Part shown: piece by piece, positions 1-4,252 of the stretch | Numbering within the stretch: position 1 is the stretch's first letter | How the letters are laid out: the number at the start of each line of letters is the position of its first letter | IMG/VR virus record: IMGVR_UViG_3300027601_000030 | Location: 1 to 22,362 of that record | Reading direction: 5' to 3' (one strand) | DNA from: a virus | Length of the DNA: 22,362 nucleotides | Notes under the pieces: model-generated | What the model saw: only the letters and a program-made list of their open reading frames with translations | Told to the model about the DNA's origin: nothing | The model's database searches: none | Made by a program: the position numbers and the translations under genes

Positions 1-51
1 ATTCAAATTTCAAATTCAAATTTCAAAATCGAAAATCAAAATTCAAATTTG
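1..51. repeat. AT-rich 13-nt tandem repeat at window edge
   Basis: Two exact copies of ATTCAAATTTCAA lie head to tail at 1-13 and 14-26, followed by two degraded copies (27-39 and about 40-50). The stretch has almost no G or C. It can be read without stops in the frame of the gene that follows, so it may code for a low-complexity Asn/Ser/Ile/Gln segment, or it may be a non-coding AT-rich element such as an unwinding region. The window edge prevents a decision. Confidence 0.7.
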
Positions 52-198
52 GTTTTACCGAACGGGATTGATTTGGCAAATGAGGTTCTGGACCTGCGCG
101 ATCTGACCGAGCGGTATTGGCGCGTCATCCAAGCGCAACACGTCAGGATCGCTCGCCTCGAAAGCGACTTGCTATGTGCGAGGACTGCGAAGCCTTAG
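1..198 (+). CDS. C-terminal part of an unknown small protein (runs in from left edge)
   Basis: This frame is open from base 1 to a TAG at 196-198. After the low-complexity start, residues encoded from about 52 read like a real protein: LPNGIDLANEVLDLRDLTER, then an amphipathic helix with Trp, Arg and Leu that ends CARTAKP. No ATG lies in the frame; TTG at 49 or 73 are possible starts if the gene is complete here. The next gene starts inside its last 25 bases, a typical phage overlap. I do not recognise the family. The balanced, helical composition suggests coding, but the length and start cannot be settled from this window. Confidence 0.5.
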   Translation: MQISNSNFKIENQNSNLVLPNGIDLANEVLDLRDLTERYWRVIQAQHVRIARLESDLLCARTAKP

Positions 199-356
199 AA
201 GAGGAGACGGAGTTCTATGTGGCGGAGTGCGCCAAATGGAAGCAGATGTATGAACTAGCGCATAAGCGGGAACGGATGTTGGCGCGACAGCTCGCTACGC
301 TGCTCGAGAGCCTGCGCAGGGTAGCGCGAGAGGTGCGTGGAGTTGGGCGGAATTAG
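174..356 (+). CDS. Small acidic/basic coiled-coil protein, unknown function
   Basis: Sixty residues starting at ATG 174 (MCEDCEALEEE). A TTG at 117 would add a 19-residue basic stretch, but that part overlaps the better upstream frame, so ATG 174 is preferred. The protein is nearly all helix: an acidic N-terminus with a CxxC pair (C2, C5), then a Lys/Arg/Leu-rich coiled coil ending RGVGRN. The CxxC could bind a metal or be incidental. It is the last plus-strand gene before the terminator at 366-396, and its start overlaps the end of the preceding gene by 25 bases. I do not recognise the family. Confidence 0.6.
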   Translation: MCEDCEALEEETEFYVAECAKWKQMYELAHKRERMLARQLATLLESLRRVAREVRGVGRN

Positions 357-365
357 GGCAAAAGA

Positions 366-396
366 AAACCCCTAGGCGCGAAACCTAGGGGTTTTG
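366..396. terminator. Bidirectional intrinsic terminator between convergent genes
   Basis: A perfect 12-bp stem: AAAACCCCTAGG (366-377) pairs with CCTAGGGGTTTT (385-396) around the 7-nt loop CGCGAAA. The T-tract on one strand is mirrored by the A-tract on the other, so it can stop transcription from both sides. It sits exactly between the plus-strand gene ending at 356 and the minus-strand gene ending at 406, which are convergent. Confidence 0.9.
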
Positions 397-405
397 TGCT
401 GCGTA

Positions 406-1011
406 CTAGTGCAGGCGATAAGTTACCGTTTGAACGTCTTTAGACCAACAACGTCGGCAGTCGCCGCACTTGTTGCCTTGGCTAGGCGCTGGGCAGTCAC
501 CGCTTGTAGAGGACACCTCGCTAGTGGTCAGCCCTAGGCCATGCGCTAGGCTGTTTGGACCAGCTTTGTCGACCATATAGGCGGAGAGCCGGACCGTCAG
601 GTTAGGCGGAAAAGCGCCAAAGAGCTCAACGTATTCGCTGACGATGCCATACTCTTTGGTCGGCATCCAGAATTGGATGTCAGGCAAAGCAATGGCAATG
701 CGAACGATGGATTTGAGTGTTTTGAGGGATTGAAGGTCACCTGAGTCAAACCATCGAAAGAAGCCGCTTTTTTCCGTAGCGCGAATCTTGGCAATCATGG
801 CTGGAACCCATTCAGGGGAATCCATTAACGCGAGGCGCTGTTGCAAGGCGCGCTGGACGTTCGGCATGCGATAAAAACCAGACAAAGCGTAGCATCCATT
901 GCAAACGGAGCCAGCGACTTGCGCGAGTTTGCTGCCAGTCTTGCAAGCAAGAGCCGGAACAGACCAGCCTTGGCATGGCATTTTAGATGGTTGGGAAAGA
1001 GTTAGGTTCAT
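406..1011 (-). CDS. GP88-family phage protein (cysteine-rich, unknown biochemical role)
   Basis: A 201-residue protein with the signature of the phage 'gene product 88' family known from actinobacteriophages and many others. Four N-terminal cysteines (C13, C23, C37, C40) surround the segment CNGCYALSGFYRMPNVQRAL. The motif RWFDSGDLQS lies at residues 86-95. A second cysteine cluster (C173, C182, C185, C188) precedes the typical ending, TVTYRLH. The two cysteine sets suggest a metal or Fe-S site. Family members are often beside DNA-metabolism or accessory genes, but I know of no proven reaction. It is the last gene of the minus-strand operon, 47 bases after ardA, and ends at the shared terminator. 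Its leader carries the AAACACACTACAAA repeat and no Shine-Dalgarno. Confidence 0.85.
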   Translation of the reverse strand: MNLTLSQPSKMPCQGWSVPALACKTGSKLAQVAGSVCNGCYALSGFYRMPNVQRALQQRLALMDSPEWVPAMIAKIRATEKSGFFRWFDSGDLQSLKTLKSIVRIAIALPDIQFWMPTKEYGIVSEYVELFGAFPPNLTVRLSAYMVDKAGPNSLAHGLGLTTSEVSSTSGDCPAPSQGNKCGDCRRCWSKDVQTVTYRLH

Positions 1012-1022
1012 GGTGTTTTCTT

Positions 1023-1036
1023 TTTGTAGTGTGTTT
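1023..1036 (-). promoter_or_regulatory. Repeated A/C-rich leader motif, copy 1 (GP88 gene)
   Basis: On the minus strand this reads AAACACACTACAAA, 11 bases before the start codon of the GP88 gene. The same 13-14 bases precede the next two upstream genes at a similar distance. It replaces a Shine-Dalgarno sequence. Confidence 0.7.
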
Positions 1037-1058
1037 ATGGGTAAGGGTTAAACGTTTG

Positions 1059-1568
1059 TTAGTTGTTACGAAAAAACATTCCGCTGTGTTCGCAGTAGTC
1101 ATATCGCAGAGCGGATTGCCACACCGCGCGCCAGTCTATGCAATCGCGTAGGAAATCAGGGATTCCCGAGAGACACTCCGTTTCCTCGCAATGTTCCTCC
1201 GCAAAGTGCTCTACGTCGTCATATTCGCCAACGTAGGCGTCCTGAGCTTGTTCAAGCGTAGTTTCCTCAATCGAATAGCCTACAGCCTCCGCATAAGCCT
1301 CCCAAAGCTCGCGATCTCGCTCAGTGCATGCGATCCAATCCCAAAGCATCTGAGGCACAGAGCTTTCAGAGTAAAAGCCTTTTGGAAAGCCTTCAAAGTC
1401 CTGAAACATAAGCTCAGGATCTTGTTCATCTGCATGCAGTTCCAAGCATGCCTCACGAAATGAGTCTGCATCGTGCCCATCTAACTCGATCCAAGCGCCC
1501 TTGATTGAGCCGCTTGTGTATTTAGCGTATGTTCCGACGTATATTCTAGGTTCTGTTGTAGTTGTCAT
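1059..1568 (-). CDS. ardA: Antirestriction protein ArdA
   Basis: A 169-residue, strongly acidic protein that matches ArdA along its length: RIYVGTYAKYTSGSIKGAW near the N-terminus, ELHADEQDPELMFQDFEG around residues 43-60, AYVGEYDDVEHFAEE in the C-terminal half, and the typical ending MFFRNN. ArdA is usually about 165-170 residues and works as an elongated dimer that mimics about 40 bp of bent B-form DNA, binding and blocking Type I restriction enzymes. That mechanism is established for homologues, not shown here. The gene is the fifth of six on the minus strand, downstream of a 95-residue unknown gene and upstream of the GP88 gene. The leader has the same A/C-rich motif as its neighbours and no Shine-Dalgarno. 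The upstream gap has two mutually exclusive hairpins. Confidence 0.93.
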   Translation of the reverse strand: MTTTTEPRIYVGTYAKYTSGSIKGAWIELDGHDADSFREACLELHADEQDPELMFQDFEGFPKGFYSESSVPQMLWDWIACTERDRELWEAYAEAVGYSIEETTLEQAQDAYVGEYDDVEHFAEEHCEETECLSGIPDFLRDCIDWRAVWQSALRYDYCEHSGMFFRNN

Positions 1569-1576
1569 ATGTTTTG

Positions 1577-1590
1577 TTTGTAGTGTGTTT
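1577..1590 (-). promoter_or_regulatory. Repeated A/C-rich leader motif, copy 2 (ardA)
   Basis: AAACACACTACAAA on the minus strand, identical over 14 bases to the copy at 1023-1036, and 8 bases before the ardA start codon. Confidence 0.7.
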
Positions 1591-1605
1591 AAGCGGAGCG
1601 TCTTT

Positions 1606-1646
1606 GCTCCCTACTGGCCACCCCGCAGGATGACCAGTGTGGGAGC
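1606..1646 (-). promoter_or_regulatory. Hairpin in the leader between the 95-aa gene and ardA
   Basis: GCTCCC (1606-1611) pairs with GGGAGC (1641-1646), and ACTGG (1613-1617) pairs with CCAGT (1634-1638). The same GCTCC (1606-1610) can instead pair with GGAGC at 1595-1599 around a 6-nt loop. In the minus-strand transcript these are two competing hairpins in the ardA leader. Neither is followed directly by a U-run, so attenuation is only one possibility; an mRNA processing or stability element is another. Confidence 0.45.
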
Positions 1647-1934
1647 CTAGGCTTGCGCTGTAATCTGATTGGCGATTGGTTGCACTCGATCGATCAGCTT
1701 GCTAGGCACTGGCTTGTCGGTGTCAACGTAGCGTAAGTGTGCTTTATATTTGTGCCCGCGAGCCGTTTGCAGACTGCGACCCCAGCCGCAATAGGTGGCA
1801 CGCACGGTGCGACCATCTAATGTGCCCTCAAGGCCCTGCCAACCATGCACAGCAGCGCGCACAGCAGAGTGGACGTAAGTTACACCGTACCAGCGGGTTT
1901 CTCGGACGTATGGGAGTAAGTTGAGTATTGTCAT
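1647..1934 (-). CDS. Unknown 95-residue phage protein
   Basis: A 95-residue protein starting at ATG 1934. It is rich in aromatic and basic residues: residues 10-33 contain RETRWYGVTYVHSAVRAA, then GWQGLEGTLDGRTVRATYCG and a basic patch with HKYKAH. The beta-strand/turn pattern suggests a small globular fold. No catalytic motif, signal peptide or membrane segment is visible and I do not recognise the family. It is the fourth gene of the minus-strand operon, immediately before ardA, so a role as an accessory or anti-defence protein is reasonable by position only. The leader carries the repeated TTTGTAGTGTGTT motif (1945-1957 as read on the plus strand). Confidence 0.7.
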   Translation of the reverse strand: MTILNLLPYVRETRWYGVTYVHSAVRAAVHGWQGLEGTLDGRTVRATYCGWGRSLQTARGHKYKAHLRYVDTDKPVPSKLIDRVQPIANQITAQA

Positions 1935-1944
1935 ATGTTGCTTT

Positions 1945-1957
1945 TTTGTAGTGTGTT
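1945..1957 (-). promoter_or_regulatory. Repeated A/C-rich leader motif, copy 3 (95-aa gene)
   Basis: AACACACTACAAA on the minus strand, 13 of 14 bases shared with the copies before ardA and the GP88 gene, and 10 bases before the start codon at 1934. Confidence 0.7.
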
Positions 1958-1969
1958 AGGTTGGTTGGT

Positions 1970-2101
1970 TTACTTGCGAGCGTCTTTAAGTGCTGCTAGC
2001 CATAGCGTTGCGGTTAGCAGCAAGCACCCCGCAGCCATAAGCTGAAGGGAGAGACGGACGTAGGCGATGTGTTCGAGTGTGTTCATGGTGTCGGTGGTCA
2101 T
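1970..2101 (-). CDS. Small single-pass membrane protein, 43 aa
   Basis: Reading the minus strand from ATG 2101 gives MTTDTMNTLEHIAYVRLSLQ, followed by a hydrophobic stretch (LMAAGCLLLTATLWLAAL) and a basic end (KDARK). A second in-frame ATG at 2086 would give 38 residues. The hydrophobic helix with positive residues after it suggests an inner-membrane protein. It follows the upstream gene by only 4 bases, so it is likely co-translated. No family is recognised. Tiny membrane proteins beside ardA could be superinfection-exclusion or accessory factors, but that is position-based speculation. Confidence 0.6.
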   Translation of the reverse strand: MTTDTMNTLEHIAYVRLSLQLMAAGCLLLTATLWLAALKDARK

Positions 2102-2105
2102 AAGG

Positions 2106-2252
2106 TTAAGCGGTAATTTCTTCAAGTTGAGCATATAAGCGGGTTAACACCTCCGTGCATTCCCCCACTGAGTTTCCCCATTGATTAGCCTCCGCTTCCC
2201 ACAGGTCAGACTCCCACTGCGCAATCAACGTAAGTAGTTCTGTTTTATTCAT
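2106..2252 (-). CDS. Small acidic helical protein, 48 aa
   Basis: Starts at ATG 2252 and reads MNKTELLTLIAQWESDLWEA, then an acidic helix ending LYAQLEEITA with a TAA at 2106-2108. It is a soluble, acidic, helical microprotein with three Trp residues. It is flanked on both sides by 4-base gaps to other small genes in the same direction, which strongly supports real coding in a compact operon. The function is unknown. Acidic microproteins in phage accessory operons are sometimes DNA mimics or protein inhibitors, but nothing in the sequence proves this. Confidence 0.65.
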   Translation of the reverse strand: MNKTELLTLIAQWESDLWEAEANQWGNSVGECTEVLTRLYAQLEEITA

Positions 2253-2256
2253 ATAC

Positions 2257-2400
2257 TTATGCGAGGTTGAGTTCTGCGCGGATGTTGCGCAGCGCGTAGC
2301 GCAGGTTGCTATAGCGCGTTACATTGCGCTTTGTTGCAGCGCGTTCTGCGCGGATTAGATTGAGAGTTTCGGTTAGTTGAGTGAGTAGGATTGCTTTCAC
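2257..2400 (-). CDS. Small basic helical protein, 47 aa (start uncertain)
   Basis: The frame ends at a TAA at 2257-2259, 4 bases before the next start codon. From GTG 2400 the product is 47 residues: VKAILLTQLTETLNLIRAER, then AATKRNVTRYSNLRYALRNI and RAELNLA. It is an Arg-rich amphipathic helix, possibly nucleic-acid binding. A TTG at 2457 would add 19 residues encoded by a pyrimidine-rich tract and seems less likely. A seven-codon reading frame (ATG 2420 to TGA 2397-2399) ends in an overlap with the GTG start, so it may couple translation. It is the first gene of the minus-strand operon. I do not recognise the family. Confidence 0.5.
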   Translation of the reverse strand: MKAILLTQLTETLNLIRAERAATKRNVTRYSNLRYALRNIRAELNLA

Positions 2401-2692
2401 GAGAGCGAAACTAGGCGCATGCTGATACGATTGCAACAAAAAAGAAAAGAAAAGCAATGTGCCTGGTGAGTGTGTGCTAGCTTGGTGAGTGCACGAGTGG
2501 CGTGACTGTGGGACGGTGCGTGCGTGCGTGCGGCGAGAGAGAGCGTGAGCTAGTGCAAGTGAGTTGCAATAGCGTTAGGGAAATGCGTTACAGCCCCCGC
2601 GACACATGAGACGACCGCGCGCGCCTCCGGCCACCCCTCGCAGCGCACGCTCAACGTCCCATCGGCACGTCAAAAGCGAGCCCGCCGACCAT

Positions 2693-2722
2693 CAAACGGA
2701 CCACCCCTGCACCTGCCGTTTG
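2693..2722. repeat. Inverted repeat, 7-bp stem
   Basis: CAAACGG (2693-2699) and CCGTTTG (2716-2722) form a perfect stem around a 16-nt C-rich loop. It is in the non-coding divergent region. Confidence 0.55.
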
Positions 2723-2967
2723 GACGACCCTTGCAAGCGGCTACGGCTGAGCAGGTTGGCCATAACACAATACAACACATATCATATAGAGTGCGGTTTT
2801 ACTCTGTTGAAATGCATTTTGACGCTGCGAAACCGGCGACAGGGGGGGGCGGGGGTCGAGCCTGGTATTTTGGCGGAGACTTTGACGCATAGCCCCCCTC
2901 AGATTTTTTATTTGCAACTGGCCCTTCGCGCTTGCCCTACACCTGTAGCTTGGCCTACGGTTGCGAG

Positions 2968-2997
2968 TGCTACCGTTGTGTAGAAGCTGCGGTAGCA
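2968..2997. repeat. Inverted repeat, 8-bp stem
   Basis: TGCTACCG (2968-2975) pairs exactly with CGGTAGCA (2990-2997) around a 14-nt loop; a G-T pair can extend it. No T-run follows on either strand, so it is not a simple terminator. Confidence 0.6.
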
Positions 2998-3162
2998 TGG
3001 CAGCGCGGGTGCATGTTGTGCCACCGGGTGTAGTTCAGTGTGTTCTGTGGGGATCATGCTAAGCGGAGTGCCCGGTTAGCTGGCCCTTGTTGGGCGTAAG
3101 CTTGCGCTGCCTATTCCCCTTTCTTGCATACTACACCGTGCTAGTGTAACGTCGTTTGTACT

Positions 3163-3564
3163 ATGACCAAGTACACACTAAGCGAGAAGACGGTTAAAGA
3201 GCACCTGGGTGCAACGTATAGGCCACTAGCGTACAAGCTGGGGGAAGATTATATTGAGCGTAAGTGCTTTAAGAGCTTTAAGCGCATTTATAGGAGTGAC
3301 CTATTGGATGGCACGTTGCGCGTGGAGGAGACGGCTGAGCCTGTCACCGTGGAAGACTGGCGTGCTAAGGTAACGCCTGTGCCGGAACCACAGCAGTTGT
3401 CGGTAAGTGATGAGGCAACGGAACAGACGATTATCATGCTTTATCCCAATAGTCGGTGGGTAAAGACAAACGTGGAGGATAAGGTGTTTGTGGGGACTCG
3501 CGGATTTAACTTTCGTAAGGGGCAAAAGATCCGCGTTAAGAACAAGACCATATGCATAAAGTGA
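3163..3564 (+). CDS. Unknown 133-residue protein
   Basis: Starts at ATG 3163 (MTKYTLSEKTVKEHLGATYR) and ends at 3564. The N-terminal third is basic and helical, the middle is acidic and Pro-rich (residues about 58-90), and the C-terminal 40 residues are basic and beta-like (YPNSRWVKTNVEDKVFVGTR, then KGQKIRVKNKTICIK), as in a small nucleic-acid-binding barrel. I do not recognise the family. It occupies the place where a small terminase subunit could be expected, two genes before terL, but shows no clear TerS helix-turn-helix, so I do not assign it. There is no good Shine-Dalgarno. The next gene starts inside its last 13 bases. Confidence 0.75.
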   Translation: MTKYTLSEKTVKEHLGATYRPLAYKLGEDYIERKCFKSFKRIYRSDLLDGTLRVEETAEPVTVEDWRAKVTPVPEPQQLSVSDEATEQTIIMLYPNSRWVKTNVEDKVFVGTRGFNFRKGQKIRVKNKTICIK

Positions 3565-3755
3565 CGCTTAAGCAGAAGATTGACGCTTATAACAAGCTTG
3601 AGCAGCTTAAGGCCAAGCTTAAGTCACTTATGTACGCACTAAGCGCAGGTTATGTTCTTCATCTTGCGCTTAAGTGGTGCTTAAGCCTAGTGAACGCGCA
3701 AGAGATGCAGCTTAACACGTTTGAGTTGGCTATACTGTGGATTATCTGTTCTTAA
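3552..3755 (+). CDS. Small helical, probably membrane-associated protein, 67 aa
   Basis: Starts at ATG 3552, overlapping the previous gene by 13 bases in another frame, and ends at TAA 3753-3755. The first 27 residues are a Lys/Leu coiled coil (KQKIDAYNKLEQLKAKLKSL). Two hydrophobic stretches follow (MYALSAGYVLHLALKWCLSL and FELAILWIICS). This shape is compatible with a holin-like or membrane-anchored protein, but a lysis cassette lies far downstream. It is unusually rich in the palindrome CTTAAG, four times in frame as Leu-Lys. Its stop codon lies inside the first stem of the structured region that follows. Function unknown. Confidence 0.65.
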   Translation: MHKVTLKQKIDAYNKLEQLKAKLKSLMYALSAGYVLHLALKWCLSLVNAQEMQLNTFELAILWIICS

Positions 3756-3917
3756 GCTAGAGCTTACTTCTTACTGCGCAGTTAAAGTTAAGCTTTATCT
3801 TGCACTCTAGCTTCGTGTTGCCGTTCGCACTAGGCTTCGCCCAGATGCTCACTCTCGCAGCTAACGCTGCTCACTGGAGGTAGATTAACAATCCGGCAAG
3901 GAGAGTTGCGAGTGAGC

Positions 3918-3966
3918 ATAGTACCCCCAAGACTCAGCATTACTGCCTATCTTGGGGGAGTACTAT
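3918..3966 (+). repeat. Strong 15-bp hairpin in the terL upstream region
   Basis: Bases 3918-3932 (ATAGTACCCCCAAGA) pair completely with 3950-3966, with one 2-nt bulge (AG, 3959-3960) and a 17-nt loop. It is followed by ACAAAAAGGAGATC, a perfect-looking Shine-Dalgarno core with no usable start codon at the right distance. No U-run follows, so it is not a classic terminator. Confidence 0.75.
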
Positions 3967-4116
3967 ACAAAAAGGAGATCAACGATCCGTATAAGTGTCG
4001 TCGTTCGTTTCGCAATTACAGTCGTGAGTGATGGCTACCCGTTCGGGAAACTCTTGGCATTCTCGTAGCCGTGACTGTCAGTACTCTGCAACTTTGAGGC
4101 CGATGCAGATGTTTAA

Positions 4117-4155
4117 TCCAACTCAAGGGGCGATAGTTGGAACCATTTAATCGCC
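4117..4155 (+). other. H-type pseudoknot candidate
   Basis: Stem 1 is TCCAACT (4117-4123) with AGTTGGA (4135-4141). Stem 2 is GGCGAT (4129-4134) with ATCGCC (4150-4155). The order of strands is interlocked (1, 2, 1', 2') with loops of 5, 0 and 8 nt, the classic geometry that lets the two stems stack. G4128 and T4156 can add a wobble pair. Confidence 0.6.
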
Positions 4156-4165
4156 TGTGCGTCCG

Positions 4166-4252
4166 ATGTTTCAGGTGGTGCAGAGGGTACACGGTCGCCT
4201 ATTTGACGACACTGGAAATTTAGAGCATCTTCAGGGAAAGTCAACACTATGA
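4166..4252 (+). CDS. Possible 28-residue leader peptide overlapping the terL start
   Basis: ATG 4166 opens a frame reading MFQVVQRVHGRLFDDTGNLE and ending at a TGA (4250-4252) that overlaps the terL start as CTATGA. A GTG at 4157 would add three residues. The overlap is typical of translational coupling, and the composition is plausible for a protein, but the frame is short and sits beside a structured region. A separate frame at 4031-4150 (39 codons) is less convincing because it crosses the hairpins. No family is recognised. Confidence 0.3.
   Translation: MFQVVQRVHGRLFDDTGNLEHLQGKSTL

Larger units (their letters stand above)
2458..3162. other. Long non-coding divergent region with hairpins and simple repeats
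   Basis: About 700 bases between the divergent minus-strand operon and the plus-strand genes. The open frames here (for example 2606-2983, plus strand) are Arg/Pro/Thr-rich, have no recognisable fold and look like chance. What is visible: four tandem GTGC units (2516-2531); an inverted repeat CAAACGG/CCGTTTG (2693-2699 with 2716-2722); G8-C-G5 (2842-2855) with a C6 tract at 2893-2898; a strong hairpin TGCTACCG/CGGTAGCA (2968-2975 with 2990-2997); and ACCGGG/CCCGGT (3023-3028 with 3071-3076) followed by GCCC/GGGC (3083-3086 with 3092-3095). It should contain the promoters for both directions; the best guess for the plus side is the weak TTGCAT at about 3124. It may also hold a replication origin or RNA. 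Confidence 0.5.
3754..4248 (+). ncRNA. Candidate structured RNA or packaging element upstream of terL
   Basis: About 490 bases with no convincing gene but dense complementary segments: AAGCTAGAG/CTCTAGCTT (3754-3762 with 3805-3813); ATGCTCAC+TCGCA with TGCGA+GTGAGCAT (3845-3859 with 3907-3919, 2-nt bulge); a 15-bp stem (3918-3932 with 3950-3966, 2-nt bulge); ACAGTC-GGCTAC-GGGAA with TTCTC-GTAGCC-GACTGT (4018-4078); TCTGCA/TGCAGA (4085-4090 with 4104-4109); and an H-type pseudoknot (4117-4155). Such density suggests a folded RNA, as with the large ornate phage RNAs (GOLLD, ROOL), although I cannot match it to a known family. It may instead be a DNA packaging site or a long terL leader. Small frames at 4031-4150 and 4166-4252 also exist. 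Confidence 0.55.

Noticed and set aside
2842-2855. G-quadruplex
   Set aside because: G8 and G5 give at most three separate G3 tracts locally; a canonical four-tract motif is not present.
2606-2983. 125-codon plus-strand open frame in the divergent gap
   Set aside because: Arg/Pro/Thr-rich composition with no fold-like pattern, no start signal, and hairpins run through it. It looks like a chance frame in GC-rich DNA.
2741-2998. 85-codon minus-strand open frame in the same gap
   Set aside because: Basic, low-order composition and overlap with the other chance frame; no family resemblance.
3023-3080. tRNA-like text GGGTGTAGTTCAGTG
   Set aside because: It resembles the 5' part of a tRNA, but no matching D-stem, T-arm or acceptor 3' strand is present.
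3163-3564. Small terminase subunit
   Set aside because: The position fits loosely, but there is no visible helix-turn-helix or oligomerisation pattern of TerS, so I left it as unknown.
4031-4150. 39-codon frame inside the terL upstream region
   Set aside because: It crosses a three-part hairpin and the pseudoknot, begins after a weak GTGAGTG, and its composition is not clearly protein-like; RNA structure explains the stretch better.
3754-4248. A phage tmRNA or tRNA gene
   Set aside because: The pseudoknot suggested tmRNA, but there is no GGATTCGAC-type 5' end, no T-arm GTTCGA with a stem, and no CCA end.
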